Position numbers and translations under genes: made by a program. A model generated the notes under the pieces. The model made no database searches, was not told the origin of the DNA, and was given only the letters and a program-made list of their open reading frames with translations. Below are positions 7,709 to 13,884 of a DNA stretch of 13,884 nucleotides, piece by piece. The DNA is from JBEINZ01 sp040377825 (GTDB taxonomy: Bacteria; Pseudomonadota; Alphaproteobacteria; Rhizobiales; Ancalomicrobiaceae). The stretch's first letter is position 1. Each line of letters begins with the position of its first letter. The stretch covers positions 1 to 13,884 of the forward strand of contig JBEINZ010000053.1 in the NCBI GenBank assembly GCA_040377825.1, written 5' to 3'.

Positions 7709-7810
7709 GCGTATTGATCCTTGTATGGCCGAGAGCCGGCTCAAGTTCCCGAATCTGAAGCAATTCCTTAGGTCGGATGTACCCACCCGATCGGCAAATG
7801 CTCTGAAGCC

Positions 7811-8386
7811 TCAGTCGAAATAGGCCGGTAGGGCCGCAAGCGTAGGATGGGCCCGGTCCTTGGCGGATAGGATGGCGGCGGCGGGATCAACCGGCCATTG
7901 AATGCCGAGCGCGGGGTCGTCGAAGGCGAGGCCGCGATCATTCTCCGCGTCGTAATAGGCGGAGACCTTGTAGATGACCTCGACGTCCGGCTCAAGCGTG
8001 CAGAACCCGTGCGCGAAGCCGATCGGTACGAGCAGCTGCGCCCAATTTTCCGCCGACAATTCGACCGCAACGTGGTGCCCGTAGGTGGGCGACGAGCGTC
8101 GGATGTCGACCGCGATATCAAGAATGCGACCACGCACGACGCGGATCAGTTTGGTTTGTGCATTCGCGCCGGTCTGAAAGTGCAGACCGCGGATTGTGCC
8201 GGCGTCGCTTGAGCGGGAGTGATTATCCTGCACAAACAATGTGTCTATGCCGCGTCCGGCCAGGACACGGCTGGAATAGACTTCGGAAAAAAATCCGCGA
8301 CTGTCGCCGATACGCGTTGGCTTGATTATTTTGACAGCGGGAATAGCGGTCTCGATCACTTCGGTCATGCGGAAGGCTTTCGGCAT
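7811..8386 (-). CDS. rmlC: dTDP-4-dehydrorhamnose 3,5-epimerase RmlC
   Basis: This 191-residue cupin-fold enzyme epimerises C3 and C5 of dTDP-4-dehydro-6-deoxyglucose, the third step of dTDP-L-rhamnose synthesis. Visible family motifs are RGFFSEVY (30-37), QDNHSRS (53-59), RGLHFQ (66-71) with the catalytic-base His at 69, PIGFAHGFCTLEP (121-133), YKVSAYYD (139-146) and the LAFDDPALGIQWP stretch (153-165). Length is typical. Two starts are possible, ATG at 8386 and ATG at 8368 (six residues shorter); neither has a good Shine-Dalgarno, and the family start falls near either. The gene lies 88 bases after the end of copy A, in the same direction, and precedes rmlA. Confidence 0.95.
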   Translation of the reverse strand: MPKAFRMTEVIETAIPAVKIIKPTRIGDSRGFFSEVYSSRVLAGRGIDTLFVQDNHSRSSDAGTIRGLHFQTGANAQTKLIRVVRGRILDIAVDIRRSSPTYGHHVAVELSAENWAQLLVPIGFAHGFCTLEPDVEVIYKVSAYYDAENDRGLAFDDPALGIQWPVDPAAAILSAKDRAHPTLAALPAYFD

Positions 8387-8474
8387 GACGAAGAGGGCCG
8401 GATTGATCTCACAAATAGATCTACCATGGAAGCTACCTTACTCTCACTAATTCGCGGCGAAGTTGATCTCTACC

Positions 8475-10793
8475 TTACCGCAGTTCCATATCCGAGAAGT
8501 AATTTTGGTTGTAGTAGGAATCAACATGCTCGCCATATCGACGAAGGATTTTGAAATTGGTGCGGTTCAAGATTGTGCCCGCGAGCTTGTCCCAGACGCG
8601 CGGCGCGGAGCCGAGGGCATCTTTCACGACGTCGCTCGAGGTCGTGCCCCAGTCGATGACCATCACGAAGGAGTCGACCATCGGCTCGACCGTTTTGGCG
8701 TCGACAACCGGCAGTAGCGGCGGAAGGTCAAGGATGACATAGTCATAGAGGCGGCCCGCGGCGCCCAGTAGCGCCTGCATCGGGTCAGACCCGAGAACCT
8801 CCACGCTCTGTGCGCCGATCCCGGTTGGGTTCATCGGGATGATGTCAAGATTGACGCGCGGCATGCTTACAGCCACCTCGTTGATGCGCGTACCCTTCAT
8901 CAACACGTCGAGAAGGCCGCTTTGCTTGCGCAAACCGAGCGTGCGGCTAAGGCTCGGGTTGCGAAGATCGCAATCGATAAGAAGCACGCGCGAGCGGCCG
9001 ATCGCGAGCAAATGCGCCAAGTTCCCCGCGACGCTGGTCTTGCCCTCATTGGGAAGCGCCGAGACGACGCCGACCACCCTTGCACGCTGGCGTTTCGGCA
9101 TGACGTCGATCGCGGTTTTGATCGAGCGCATCGCCTCGGCCGTGACCGAGAACGGATTGCGTGCGACATAATCGAGGATCGATGACCCCGGTCCGCCGGG
9201 CCGGATGGATATTGGCTTGGTTGGGTCTCGCGCGGTGCCCGGTTCGATGATCGAGTTGGCTGTGGTGTTGACCGTCAGGCGCGGAACATAGGCCAAGCAA
9301 GCGACGCCGGTGACGGCTTCGGCTTCCTGGCGTGTGCGAATGCGCTTGCTGGTCAGTTCGAAGGCGAATGCGAGAATGAGCCCGAGCGCAAGACCGCCGG
9401 CTCCGCCGACGACGGCAATGACGCCGCGCTTTGGCTTGAACTTTCCGGTCGGCGGGAGGGCGTTGGATATGATCCGCGCCTCGCTGACGGGAAAGCTCAT
9501 TTTTTGTACGGAGTCGGTGAAGCGTTGCAGCGCGGCTTCATAGGACGTGCGCAGCGTCTTGACGGTACTGTCCAGCTCGTTGAGCTTGACCTGCTTGTCG
9601 CCGATCGCAAGTGTCTTTTCGAATTGCTGCGCGAGGCTGGCGCGGATGGCGTTTTCGCGGCTGACCGCGATTTCGTAGTCGCTGCGATAACTTTCTTCGT
9701 AGCGGCGCATTTCGTTGCGGATGGCTTCGGCAAGCGCGTCGTTCTCGCTTCGCATTTTAACGACGGCGTTGTGATTGGCACCATACCGTTCGGCGAGTGC
9801 GTTCACTCGGCCGGCATTTTCCAGATACTTCTGCCGAAGCCGCGTAACGACGTCATTTTTGAAGGCATCCGACAGCAAAACGTCTTCCGATTTCGGATCG
9901 AGCTCGGCCATCCGGTCCAGATGCGCCTTGGCGTCGGCCTTCTTGGCGACGGCTTCGGCGAGCTGCGTTGAGAGCGTCGAAAGCTGTTGCTCGTCGATAG
10001 AAGCGCCGCCGACAAGCGCGATATTGTTATCTCGTCGGAAATTCACGGCCTCCGCATCGGCCGCGCGGGCCTGTTCGCCAAGCTGCTTCAGACGGCTCTT
10101 GAGCCAGTTCGCGGCCAATTGACCGGTCTCGGCATTGGAGTCGAATTGGTCCCGAATGTAGGCCTCGATGAAGCCGTTGGCGACGCGGGCGGCAAAGACC
10201 GGGTTCTCCGCGTCGTAGGAGACGTTGATCACATAGCTTTTGTCGATCCGATTGACACTTAAGCCCAGACCGACCGTGGCGACCACATCAAGGATTCGAT
10301 CCTCCTCCGTTGGCTTCGTTGTGGTCTGCGAGCCCGCCAAAAGCCGGCGGAAACTGAGGCCGGACGGCGGGCGGTTGAACTCCGGCGCGTTCACGAGATC
10401 GAGCGTGAGGACGACCGAACGAATGATCCGTTCCGACTTTATAACCTCTGCTTCGCTGTCGGCGCGCCCGGAATCGATCATTGGCTCGTCGCGACGCATT
10501 CCCTGCGTATTGACTGGCGTCGACAAGGCCATGCGGCGCGGGTCCAGATTGATCTGGGCGGTGGCGCGATAGATCACCGGCTGGGTATAGGCGTAGCCGA
10601 CCGCGACGAGCAACGAGACCGCGCCCATGATCAGGATCAGTCGGGCGTGACGCGTCACAATCCTGAGGATGGCGCCCAGCTCGTTTTGCAGGCTCGCCGA
10701 TGCGCCGGCCTCCGATCCGGGACGCGCAATCCGGGAATCCGGCGTGAAGTCGCTCATGACGACATTCGGCGCGTGGACGAGGTCATGCGACAC
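8475..10793 (-). CDS. Wzc/ExoP/GumC-like polysaccharide co-polymerase with intact BY-kinase domain (copy A)
   Basis: This 772-residue protein is the first gene of the leftward cluster. Order: cytoplasmic N-terminus, TM1 (about 51-69), periplasmic Wzz-like and coiled-coil region, proline motif PPTGKFKP before TM2 (about 457-479), and a C-terminal tyrosine autokinase domain. Walker A is complete (ALPNEGKTS, K585), as are Walker A' (LLIDCDLRN, about 604-612) and Walker B (VILDLPP, about 686-692). The C-terminus carries a tyrosine cluster (Y753, Y760, Y761, Y765), the usual site of trans-autophosphorylation. Known role of the family: phosphorylation-dependent oligomer cycling that controls chain length and couples Wzy polymerisation to the Wza channel. 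It shares many stretches with copy B (for example GANH..VVKMR and FP..EAR.IS), so the two are paralogues. GTG at 10793 is chosen because AAGGAGG lies seven bases upstream; ATG at 10847 would add 18 residues. Confidence 0.94.
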   Translation of the reverse strand: MSHDLVHAPNVVMSDFTPDSRIARPGSEAGASASLQNELGAILRIVTRHARLILIMGAVSLLVAVGYAYTQPVIYRATAQINLDPRRMALSTPVNTQGMRRDEPMIDSGRADSEAEVIKSERIIRSVVLTLDLVNAPEFNRPPSGLSFRRLLAGSQTTTKPTEEDRILDVVATVGLGLSVNRIDKSYVINVSYDAENPVFAARVANGFIEAYIRDQFDSNAETGQLAANWLKSRLKQLGEQARAADAEAVNFRRDNNIALVGGASIDEQQLSTLSTQLAEAVAKKADAKAHLDRMAELDPKSEDVLLSDAFKNDVVTRLRQKYLENAGRVNALAERYGANHNAVVKMRSENDALAEAIRNEMRRYEESYRSDYEIAVSRENAIRASLAQQFEKTLAIGDKQVKLNELDSTVKTLRTSYEAALQRFTDSVQKMSFPVSEARIISNALPPTGKFKPKRGVIAVVGGAGGLALGLILAFAFELTSKRIRTRQEAEAVTGVACLAYVPRLTVNTTANSIIEPGTARDPTKPISIRPGGPGSSILDYVARNPFSVTAEAMRSIKTAIDVMPKRQRARVVGVVSALPNEGKTSVAGNLAHLLAIGRSRVLLIDCDLRNPSLSRTLGLRKQSGLLDVLMKGTRINEVAVSMPRVNLDIIPMNPTGIGAQSVEVLGSDPMQALLGAAGRLYDYVILDLPPLLPVVDAKTVEPMVDSFVMVIDWGTTSSDVVKDALGSAPRVWDKLAGTILNRTNFKILRRYGEHVDSYYNQNYFSDMELR

Positions 10794-10800
10794 GCGTTGC

Positions 10801-10807
10801 CCTCCTT
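10801..10807 (-). promoter_or_regulatory. Strong ribosome binding site AAGGAGG for the GTG at 10793
   Basis: AAGGAGG on the minus strand is followed by seven bases and then GTG (10793-10791). The alternative ATG at 10847 has AGAGG only two bases before it. This near-consensus site decides the start of copy A. Confidence 0.7.
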
Positions 10808-10864
10808 CGGCTTCAGTCCTGACGATAGATCCCAAGGATGAACTCATTTCCTCTTGTCGCCGTG

Positions 10865-10892
10865 GTTATATTCGTAGAATTATATGGGTCAA
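10865..10892 (-). promoter_or_regulatory. Predicted sigma-70-type promoter of the leftward wzc-rml-GT operon
   Basis: On the minus strand TTGACC (10892-10887) and TATAAC (10870-10865) are separated by 16 bases, close to the housekeeping consensus TTGACA and TATAAT. Transcription would start near 10858, giving a leader of about 65 bases before the GTG of copy A. It is the best promoter match I found in the window. The spacer contains a near-dyad, ATATTC then GAATTATAT around GTA (10868-10885), which could be an operator. Confidence 0.6.
10868..10885. promoter_or_regulatory. Imperfect dyad in the divergent promoter region, candidate operator and rightward -10
   Basis: ATATTC and GAATTATAT flank GTA, giving an inverted repeat with one extra base. 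It overlaps the -10 and spacer of the leftward promoter. It also includes TAGAAT (10875-10880), a possible -10 for the rightward gene, with a weak TTGTCG -35 (10854-10859) 15 bases away. A regulator bound here could control both directions. The rightward promoter is a weak guess. Confidence 0.3.
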
Positions 10893-10954
10893 GACAGAGG
10901 TGGAATGATGGCGGCCGCGGGCGCGCCTTAAGATGAGGTGAAAAGCAGATCCGC

Positions 10955-12325
10955 ATGACGATGGCCTATCCACGCGGCGCCGCCGAGAATATCGAGCGCG
11001 CCTCTCCGCGACGCCGCCGGATTGACCGGAGTTTCGCCGATCAGTCCTATCGGTTCGACGCGCGGCTTGCGCGGATCGCGGCTTTAGTCGTGATGCTCGG
11101 CTTCGTGGTTCCCACGGATCTTGTGCTGCCGATCGGCGGCGCGATCACGTTCGTCACGATCGGCCTTTGCCTCGCCGCTCCGATGATGCTCCGTGCACTC
11201 GTGGGAAAGTTCGTGTCAGGTGGCGGACAGTTCGTCGCGTCTGACTTTTTCGTCATCGCCTCGACGATATGGATCTTCTGGAGCTGTTATGTCCATCTTG
11301 GTCCGGCAGGGCTTGTGGGGAATGGCGGACTTGGAGCCATCCAGTTCCTCCTCGGCTATTTGACCGCGCGTGTCTTCTTCGGTTCGCCCGCCGGACTCGG
11401 CGTCTTTGTCGGTGTGCTGAAGCCGGTCGTGCTTGTGGTGCTTGGGCTTGCGCTCTTGGAGACAGCGTCCGGTAGCAACATCGTCGGGAACTTTGCGGCG
11501 TCGATTTTCCCAAGGGGTAACGTCGATCCGATGCAGGCGGGCACGGTCGCCTACCGCATGGGGCTTGTCCGAGCTCGTGGCCCGATCGAGCATCCGATCT
11601 TGCTCGGAATATTCTTCTCGGTCGCCTTGATGCTGTTTTGGACCATGCTCGAGTCCGAAATCGAGCGCATGAAATGGGCGGCGATAACGATATTCGGGAC
11701 GTTCCTCAGTCTTTCTTCAGCGCCGTTCCTGGGATTAATCGTGTTCACGGGCGTCTTTGCCTTCGGCGCGGCCTTCAAGCGATTTTCGTGGGGCTGGCTG
11801 CTGCTTTGGTTCGGCATCTGCTACGCCGCCATGCTGATCCTCCTGTTTTTCGATGATCCCCTGCGTTTCGTGATTGAGAACCTAACGCTTGATCCGCAGA
11901 CCGGGCTATTTCGACTGCTCATTTGGCGCTGGGTCGGGCTGAACCTGTCGCATAACCCGTTTCTCGGCATTGGCTTTGACGATTGGATCCGGCCGGACGC
12001 GATGCCGGCGAGCATCGACTCGCTCTGGCTCGTTCAAGCCCTGCGCTATGGCTATCCAGCCGCGGTGCTCCTGGCGCTGTCGTTGATCTCGGCCTTCGTG
12101 ATCCTCCCGACGCGACGGATCCATCGGTTCGACACCGCTCGGCATGCGAGGGCACGGGTCGGCGTGACCACGATCATGCTGATCCTCGGCCTCCTCGCCT
12201 TCACGGTCCACTATTGGGGAACAGCTTGGCTTATGCTTTCGCTGATCGTTGGGATGCGGGCCGGACTGACCGAGAGCCGTCACCTGCCGCCGACGATGCG
12301 CGGCGATATCCGACTTGGACGATGA
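10955..12325 (+). CDS. Wzy/O-antigen-ligase-like polytopic membrane protein, probable EPS polymerase
   Basis: This 456-residue integral inner-membrane protein has a basic, cytoplasmic-looking N-terminus (PRRRRIDR) and about ten to eleven hydrophobic segments between residues 41 and 435. A large polar loop (about 299-365) contains RLLIWRWVGLNLSHNPFLGIGFDDW-type sequence (320-344, given in parts: LLIWRW, HNPFLGIGF), the pattern of the Wzy_C/O-antigen ligase family. RARGPIEHPILLG (206-218) and SLSSAPFLGL (252-261) are further family-like stretches. Expected role: joining lipid-linked repeat units at the periplasmic face to make long chains. A ligase cannot be excluded by sequence alone, but next to Wzc- and Wza-like genes a polymerase is more likely. 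It is divergent from copy A and shares the 10794-10954 control region. The ATG at 10955 has no good Shine-Dalgarno (GAGG is 16 bases upstream); the ATG at 10961 is an alternative. Confidence 0.85.
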   Translation: MTMAYPRGAAENIERASPRRRRIDRSFADQSYRFDARLARIAALVVMLGFVVPTDLVLPIGGAITFVTIGLCLAAPMMLRALVGKFVSGGGQFVASDFFVIASTIWIFWSCYVHLGPAGLVGNGGLGAIQFLLGYLTARVFFGSPAGLGVFVGVLKPVVLVVLGLALLETASGSNIVGNFAASIFPRGNVDPMQAGTVAYRMGLVRARGPIEHPILLGIFFSVALMLFWTMLESEIERMKWAAITIFGTFLSLSSAPFLGLIVFTGVFAFGAAFKRFSWGWLLLWFGICYAAMLILLFFDDPLRFVIENLTLDPQTGLFRLLIWRWVGLNLSHNPFLGIGFDDWIRPDAMPASIDSLWLVQALRYGYPAAVLLALSLISAFVILPTRRIHRFDTARHARARVGVTTIMLILGLLAFTVHYWGTAWLMLSLIVGMRAGLTESRHLPPTMRGDIRLGR

Positions 12326-12644
12326 TCTCGCACCGCAAAACGGATCAAACGAGACCGACGCATTACAATTTTGTCTTAGAAATTCGCAAATTATTATTTC
12401 ACTGTCGTTGTATAAATTAACAGGAATATGGTTAGCGATTCATTAATACATAAATAAATAAAGTTATATTTTTGGATAAATCAGTTAATTTGAGAAATTC
12501 ATGAGCAAGATTTTACAAATACAGTCATAATGCATCGTGGATAGATCGATGTTGTTTGAAAAGCACATAAGTGATTCGAAGTCCGGTTGAATTGTCTTTT
12601 TCAATGTCAATGATTGCATGAAATTGAATATTAAGTGATAAGGC
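12326..12644 (+). promoter_or_regulatory. AT-rich intergenic island upstream of the export lipoprotein gene
   Basis: No gene is seen in these 319 bases. Composition changes sharply: only 13 of the 60 bases from 12421 to 12480 are G or C. Contents include TAAATAAATAAA (12451-12462), two AGAAATTC copies (12378-12385, 12493-12500) and a cluster of TTGA/TCAA half sites near 12587-12628. No clear -35/-10 pair or terminator for the upstream gene stands out. The position suggests a promoter for the gene at 12645. AT-rich DNA with many TpA steps is the kind bound by MucR/Ros-type EPS regulators or H-NS-like silencers in alphaproteobacteria; that link is inference. Confidence 0.45.
12587..12610. promoter_or_regulatory. 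Imperfect inverted repeat and tandem TCAATG upstream of the export gene, candidate operator
   Basis: TTGAATTG (12587-12594) and CAATGTCAA (12602-12610) form an inverted repeat with one extra base in the right arm and a 7-base centre. TCAATG is repeated in tandem (12601-12612), and a further TTGAA follows at 12624-12628. The site lies 34 to 58 bases before the ATG at 12645, a suitable place for a regulator. No known family consensus is recognised. Confidence 0.3.
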
Positions 12645-13829
12645 ATGACGAATCTGTTGGGAGTGTCAGCGTTGCTCGTTTTGTCCTTGTCCCGATCGGC
12701 GGCCGTTCTCGTTGGGCTTCTTGCCCTCGTTGGCTGCGAGAGTCTTCCCTCGGGGGGGCCACGGCCACCGACGGTCCCGCTGGTGGAGAGCGAGGAGACG
12801 CTGCCGCATATCTTCGTCCCGGTTACGACGCGTGTTGTTGATCTTGCCTCCAAGTCGCTCGATCGGACGTCGCTCGGCGAGCTTTCGGCGGCGCGGCGCG
12901 GCAAATACGACGTGCGGCTCGGCGTCGGCGATGTCGTAGCGGTGACGATCTTCGAAGCGTCGGCGGGTGGGTTGTTCATCCCAGCCGAGGCGGGGTCGCG
13001 CTCTGGCAACTTCGTAACCTTCCCCGATCAGCAGATCGACAAGAACGGCAATATCTCCATTCCGTATGCGGGTGCTGTCGGAGCCGCGGGGCGGATGATC
13101 CCGGAAGTACAGGCAACCATCGAGGAACGTCTGCGCAATCGCGCGATCGAGCCGCAGGCGATCATCACGGTCAAGCAGCAGCTGTCGTCGCTGGTCAGCG
13201 TGCTCGGCGAAGTCAACACGCCGCTCCGCGCTCCGATCAACCCGGCCGGAGAGCGCGTGCTCGACGCGATCTCGCAGGCCGGCGGCCCTCGCTATCCGGG
13301 ATACGAGACTTACCTCACGCTGACGCGCGGCGACCAGAAGCGAACCATTTATTTCAATCGATTGGTGAATGAGCCAAGCAACAACATTTTTGTTCAGCCG
13401 GGCGACACGATCTACGTCTTCCGCGAGAACCGGTCCTTCGTGGTGCTCGGCGCGACCGGGCTCAACGGAAAGTACAATTTCGAGCAGGAGACGCTCACCG
13501 TCTCCGAAGCCCTCGGCAAGGGCGGCGGTTTGCTCGACGAGCGCGCCAATCCGGGCGCGGTCTACATCTACCGGCTGGAGCCGCGCCAAACGGCGATCGA
13601 CCTCGGCTTTGATCCGAAACCGTTCCCGGGCGAACGCGTTCCGGTCATCTACAGCTTCGATCTGCGCGCCGATCGATCGTTTTTCCTAACAAGCGGGTTC
13701 CAGGTTCGCGACAAGGACATCATTTACGTCGCCAATGCCGCCGCCGTGGAGCTGCTCAAGGCCTTGACCGTCATACGCTCAGCCGTAGCAAGCGGCCAAG
13801 ACGTCCGAGATGTTGCGCGCCGTAACTGA
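12645..13829 (+). CDS. Wza/GumB/ExoF-type polysaccharide export outer-membrane lipoprotein
   Basis: This 394-residue protein should form the outer-membrane channel for the polymer. A lipoprotein signal ends in LLALVG with the lipobox Cys at residue 31, followed by ESLPSGG. The Poly_export domain spans about 87-177 (YDVRLGVGDVVAVTIFE, then the signature KNGNISIPYAG at 133-143). Two SLBB domains follow (about 183-258 with SVLGEVNTP, and 266-362 with VVLGATGLNGKY). The last ~30 residues (AAAVELLKALTVIRSAV) suit the amphipathic helix that builds the Wza alpha-barrel. It works with the Wzc-like and Wzy-like proteins in this locus and lies 319 bases after the Wzy-like gene, same direction. The ATG at 12645 has AGG only one base upstream. 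An in-frame TTG at 12672 has GGGAG eight bases before it and still leaves a complete 21-residue signal peptide, so it may be the true start. Confidence 0.92.
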   Translation: MTNLLGVSALLVLSLSRSAAVLVGLLALVGCESLPSGGPRPPTVPLVESEETLPHIFVPVTTRVVDLASKSLDRTSLGELSAARRGKYDVRLGVGDVVAVTIFEASAGGLFIPAEAGSRSGNFVTFPDQQIDKNGNISIPYAGAVGAAGRMIPEVQATIEERLRNRAIEPQAIITVKQQLSSLVSVLGEVNTPLRAPINPAGERVLDAISQAGGPRYPGYETYLTLTRGDQKRTIYFNRLVNEPSNNIFVQPGDTIYVFRENRSFVVLGATGLNGKYNFEQETLTVSEALGKGGGLLDERANPGAVYIYRLEPRQTAIDLGFDPKPFPGERVPVIYSFDLRADRSFFLTSGFQVRDKDIIYVANAAAVELLKALTVIRSAVASGQDVRDVARRN

Positions 13830-13846
13830 ACACCAGAGCCTGTCCC

Positions 13847-13869
13847 GTTCGGATCGAAGCGATCCGAAC
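13847..13869 (+). other. Perfect hairpin after the export gene, possible terminator or repetitive palindrome
   Basis: GTTCGGATCG (13847-13856) and CGATCCGAAC (13860-13869) are exact reverse complements around the loop AAG, 17 bases after the stop codon. The stem is strong, but no T-run follows (GAAGAAGACTGG), so a classic intrinsic terminator is doubtful. It may end or stabilise the message, or be one copy of a dispersed extragenic palindrome. No second copy was seen in this window. Confidence 0.5.
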
Positions 13870-13884
13870 GAAGAAGACTGGCTC

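Noticed and set aside
10911..10932. Run of rare-cutter sites resembling a polylinker: GCGGCCGC (10911-10918), GGCGCGCC (10920-10927), CTTAAG (10927-10932)
   Set aside because: GC-rich genomes produce such words by chance; no vector or marker sequence is present and both flanking genes are intact, so an engineered junction is not supported.
12451..12462. TAAATAAATAAA as a possible replication or DnaA-related element
   Set aside because: There are no DnaA boxes, iterons or replication genes nearby; it is a short low-complexity run in an AT-rich intergenic region.
12666..13589. Long open frame (307 codons) on the minus strand opposite the export gene
   Set aside because: It lies fully inside a clear Wza-like gene, has Arg/Ala/Asp-rich sequence with no family pattern, and is the expected mirror of GC-rich codon use.
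1..13884. CRISPR arrays, tRNA or rRNA genes, insertion sequences
   Set aside because: No regularly spaced repeats, cloverleaf-like segment, transposase-like protein or terminal inverted repeats with target duplications were seen.

Overview
This window is part of an exopolysaccharide (EPS) or capsule biosynthesis and export locus from a GC-rich Gram-negative bacterium. The outer-membrane exporter, the GumC/ExoP-like chain-length proteins with fused tyrosine-kinase domains, the RTX/VCBS secreted protein and the GC-biased codon use fit an alphaproteobacterium, plausibly Hyphomicrobiales. That placement is inference; no rRNA or taxonomic marker is present.

Layout. (1) 1-408 (+) is the C-terminal end of a right-handed parallel beta-helix protein, cut by the window edge. 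(2) 580-3096 (+) encodes a large secreted protein: beta-helix, four RTX-type Ca-binding nonapeptides, two VCBS-like repeats and an RTX-type C-terminal export region. (3) 10793 down to 3089 (-) is a five-gene leftward cluster, probably one operon: Wzc-like PCP/kinase A, rmlC, rmlA, a GT4 glycosyltransferase, and a second Wzc-like protein B. Its promoter is well predicted at 10865-10892. (4) 10955-12325 (+), divergent from that cluster, is a polytopic Wzy/O-antigen-ligase-like polymerase. (5) 12326-12644 is a strikingly AT-rich intergenic island. (6) 12645-13829 (+) is a Wza/GumB-type export lipoprotein, followed by a perfect 10-bp-arm hairpin.

How it works together (inference from families). 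RmlA and RmlC contribute to dTDP-L-rhamnose supply. The GT4 enzyme adds a sugar to the lipid-linked repeat unit. The Wzy-like protein polymerises repeat units in the periplasm, the Wzc-like proteins control chain length and couple to export, and the Wza-like lipoprotein forms the outer-membrane channel. The beta-helix/RTX protein may bind, cleave or remodel the polymer outside the cell. RmlB, RmlD, a Wzx flippase, a priming transferase and a Wzb-type phosphatase are not in the window.

The most notable observation is that the operon carries two full-length Wzc-like paralogues. The distal one (B) has lost the Walker A lysine (alanine instead) and the C-terminal tyrosine cluster, while the proximal one (A) keeps both. 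This suggests a kinase/pseudokinase pair.
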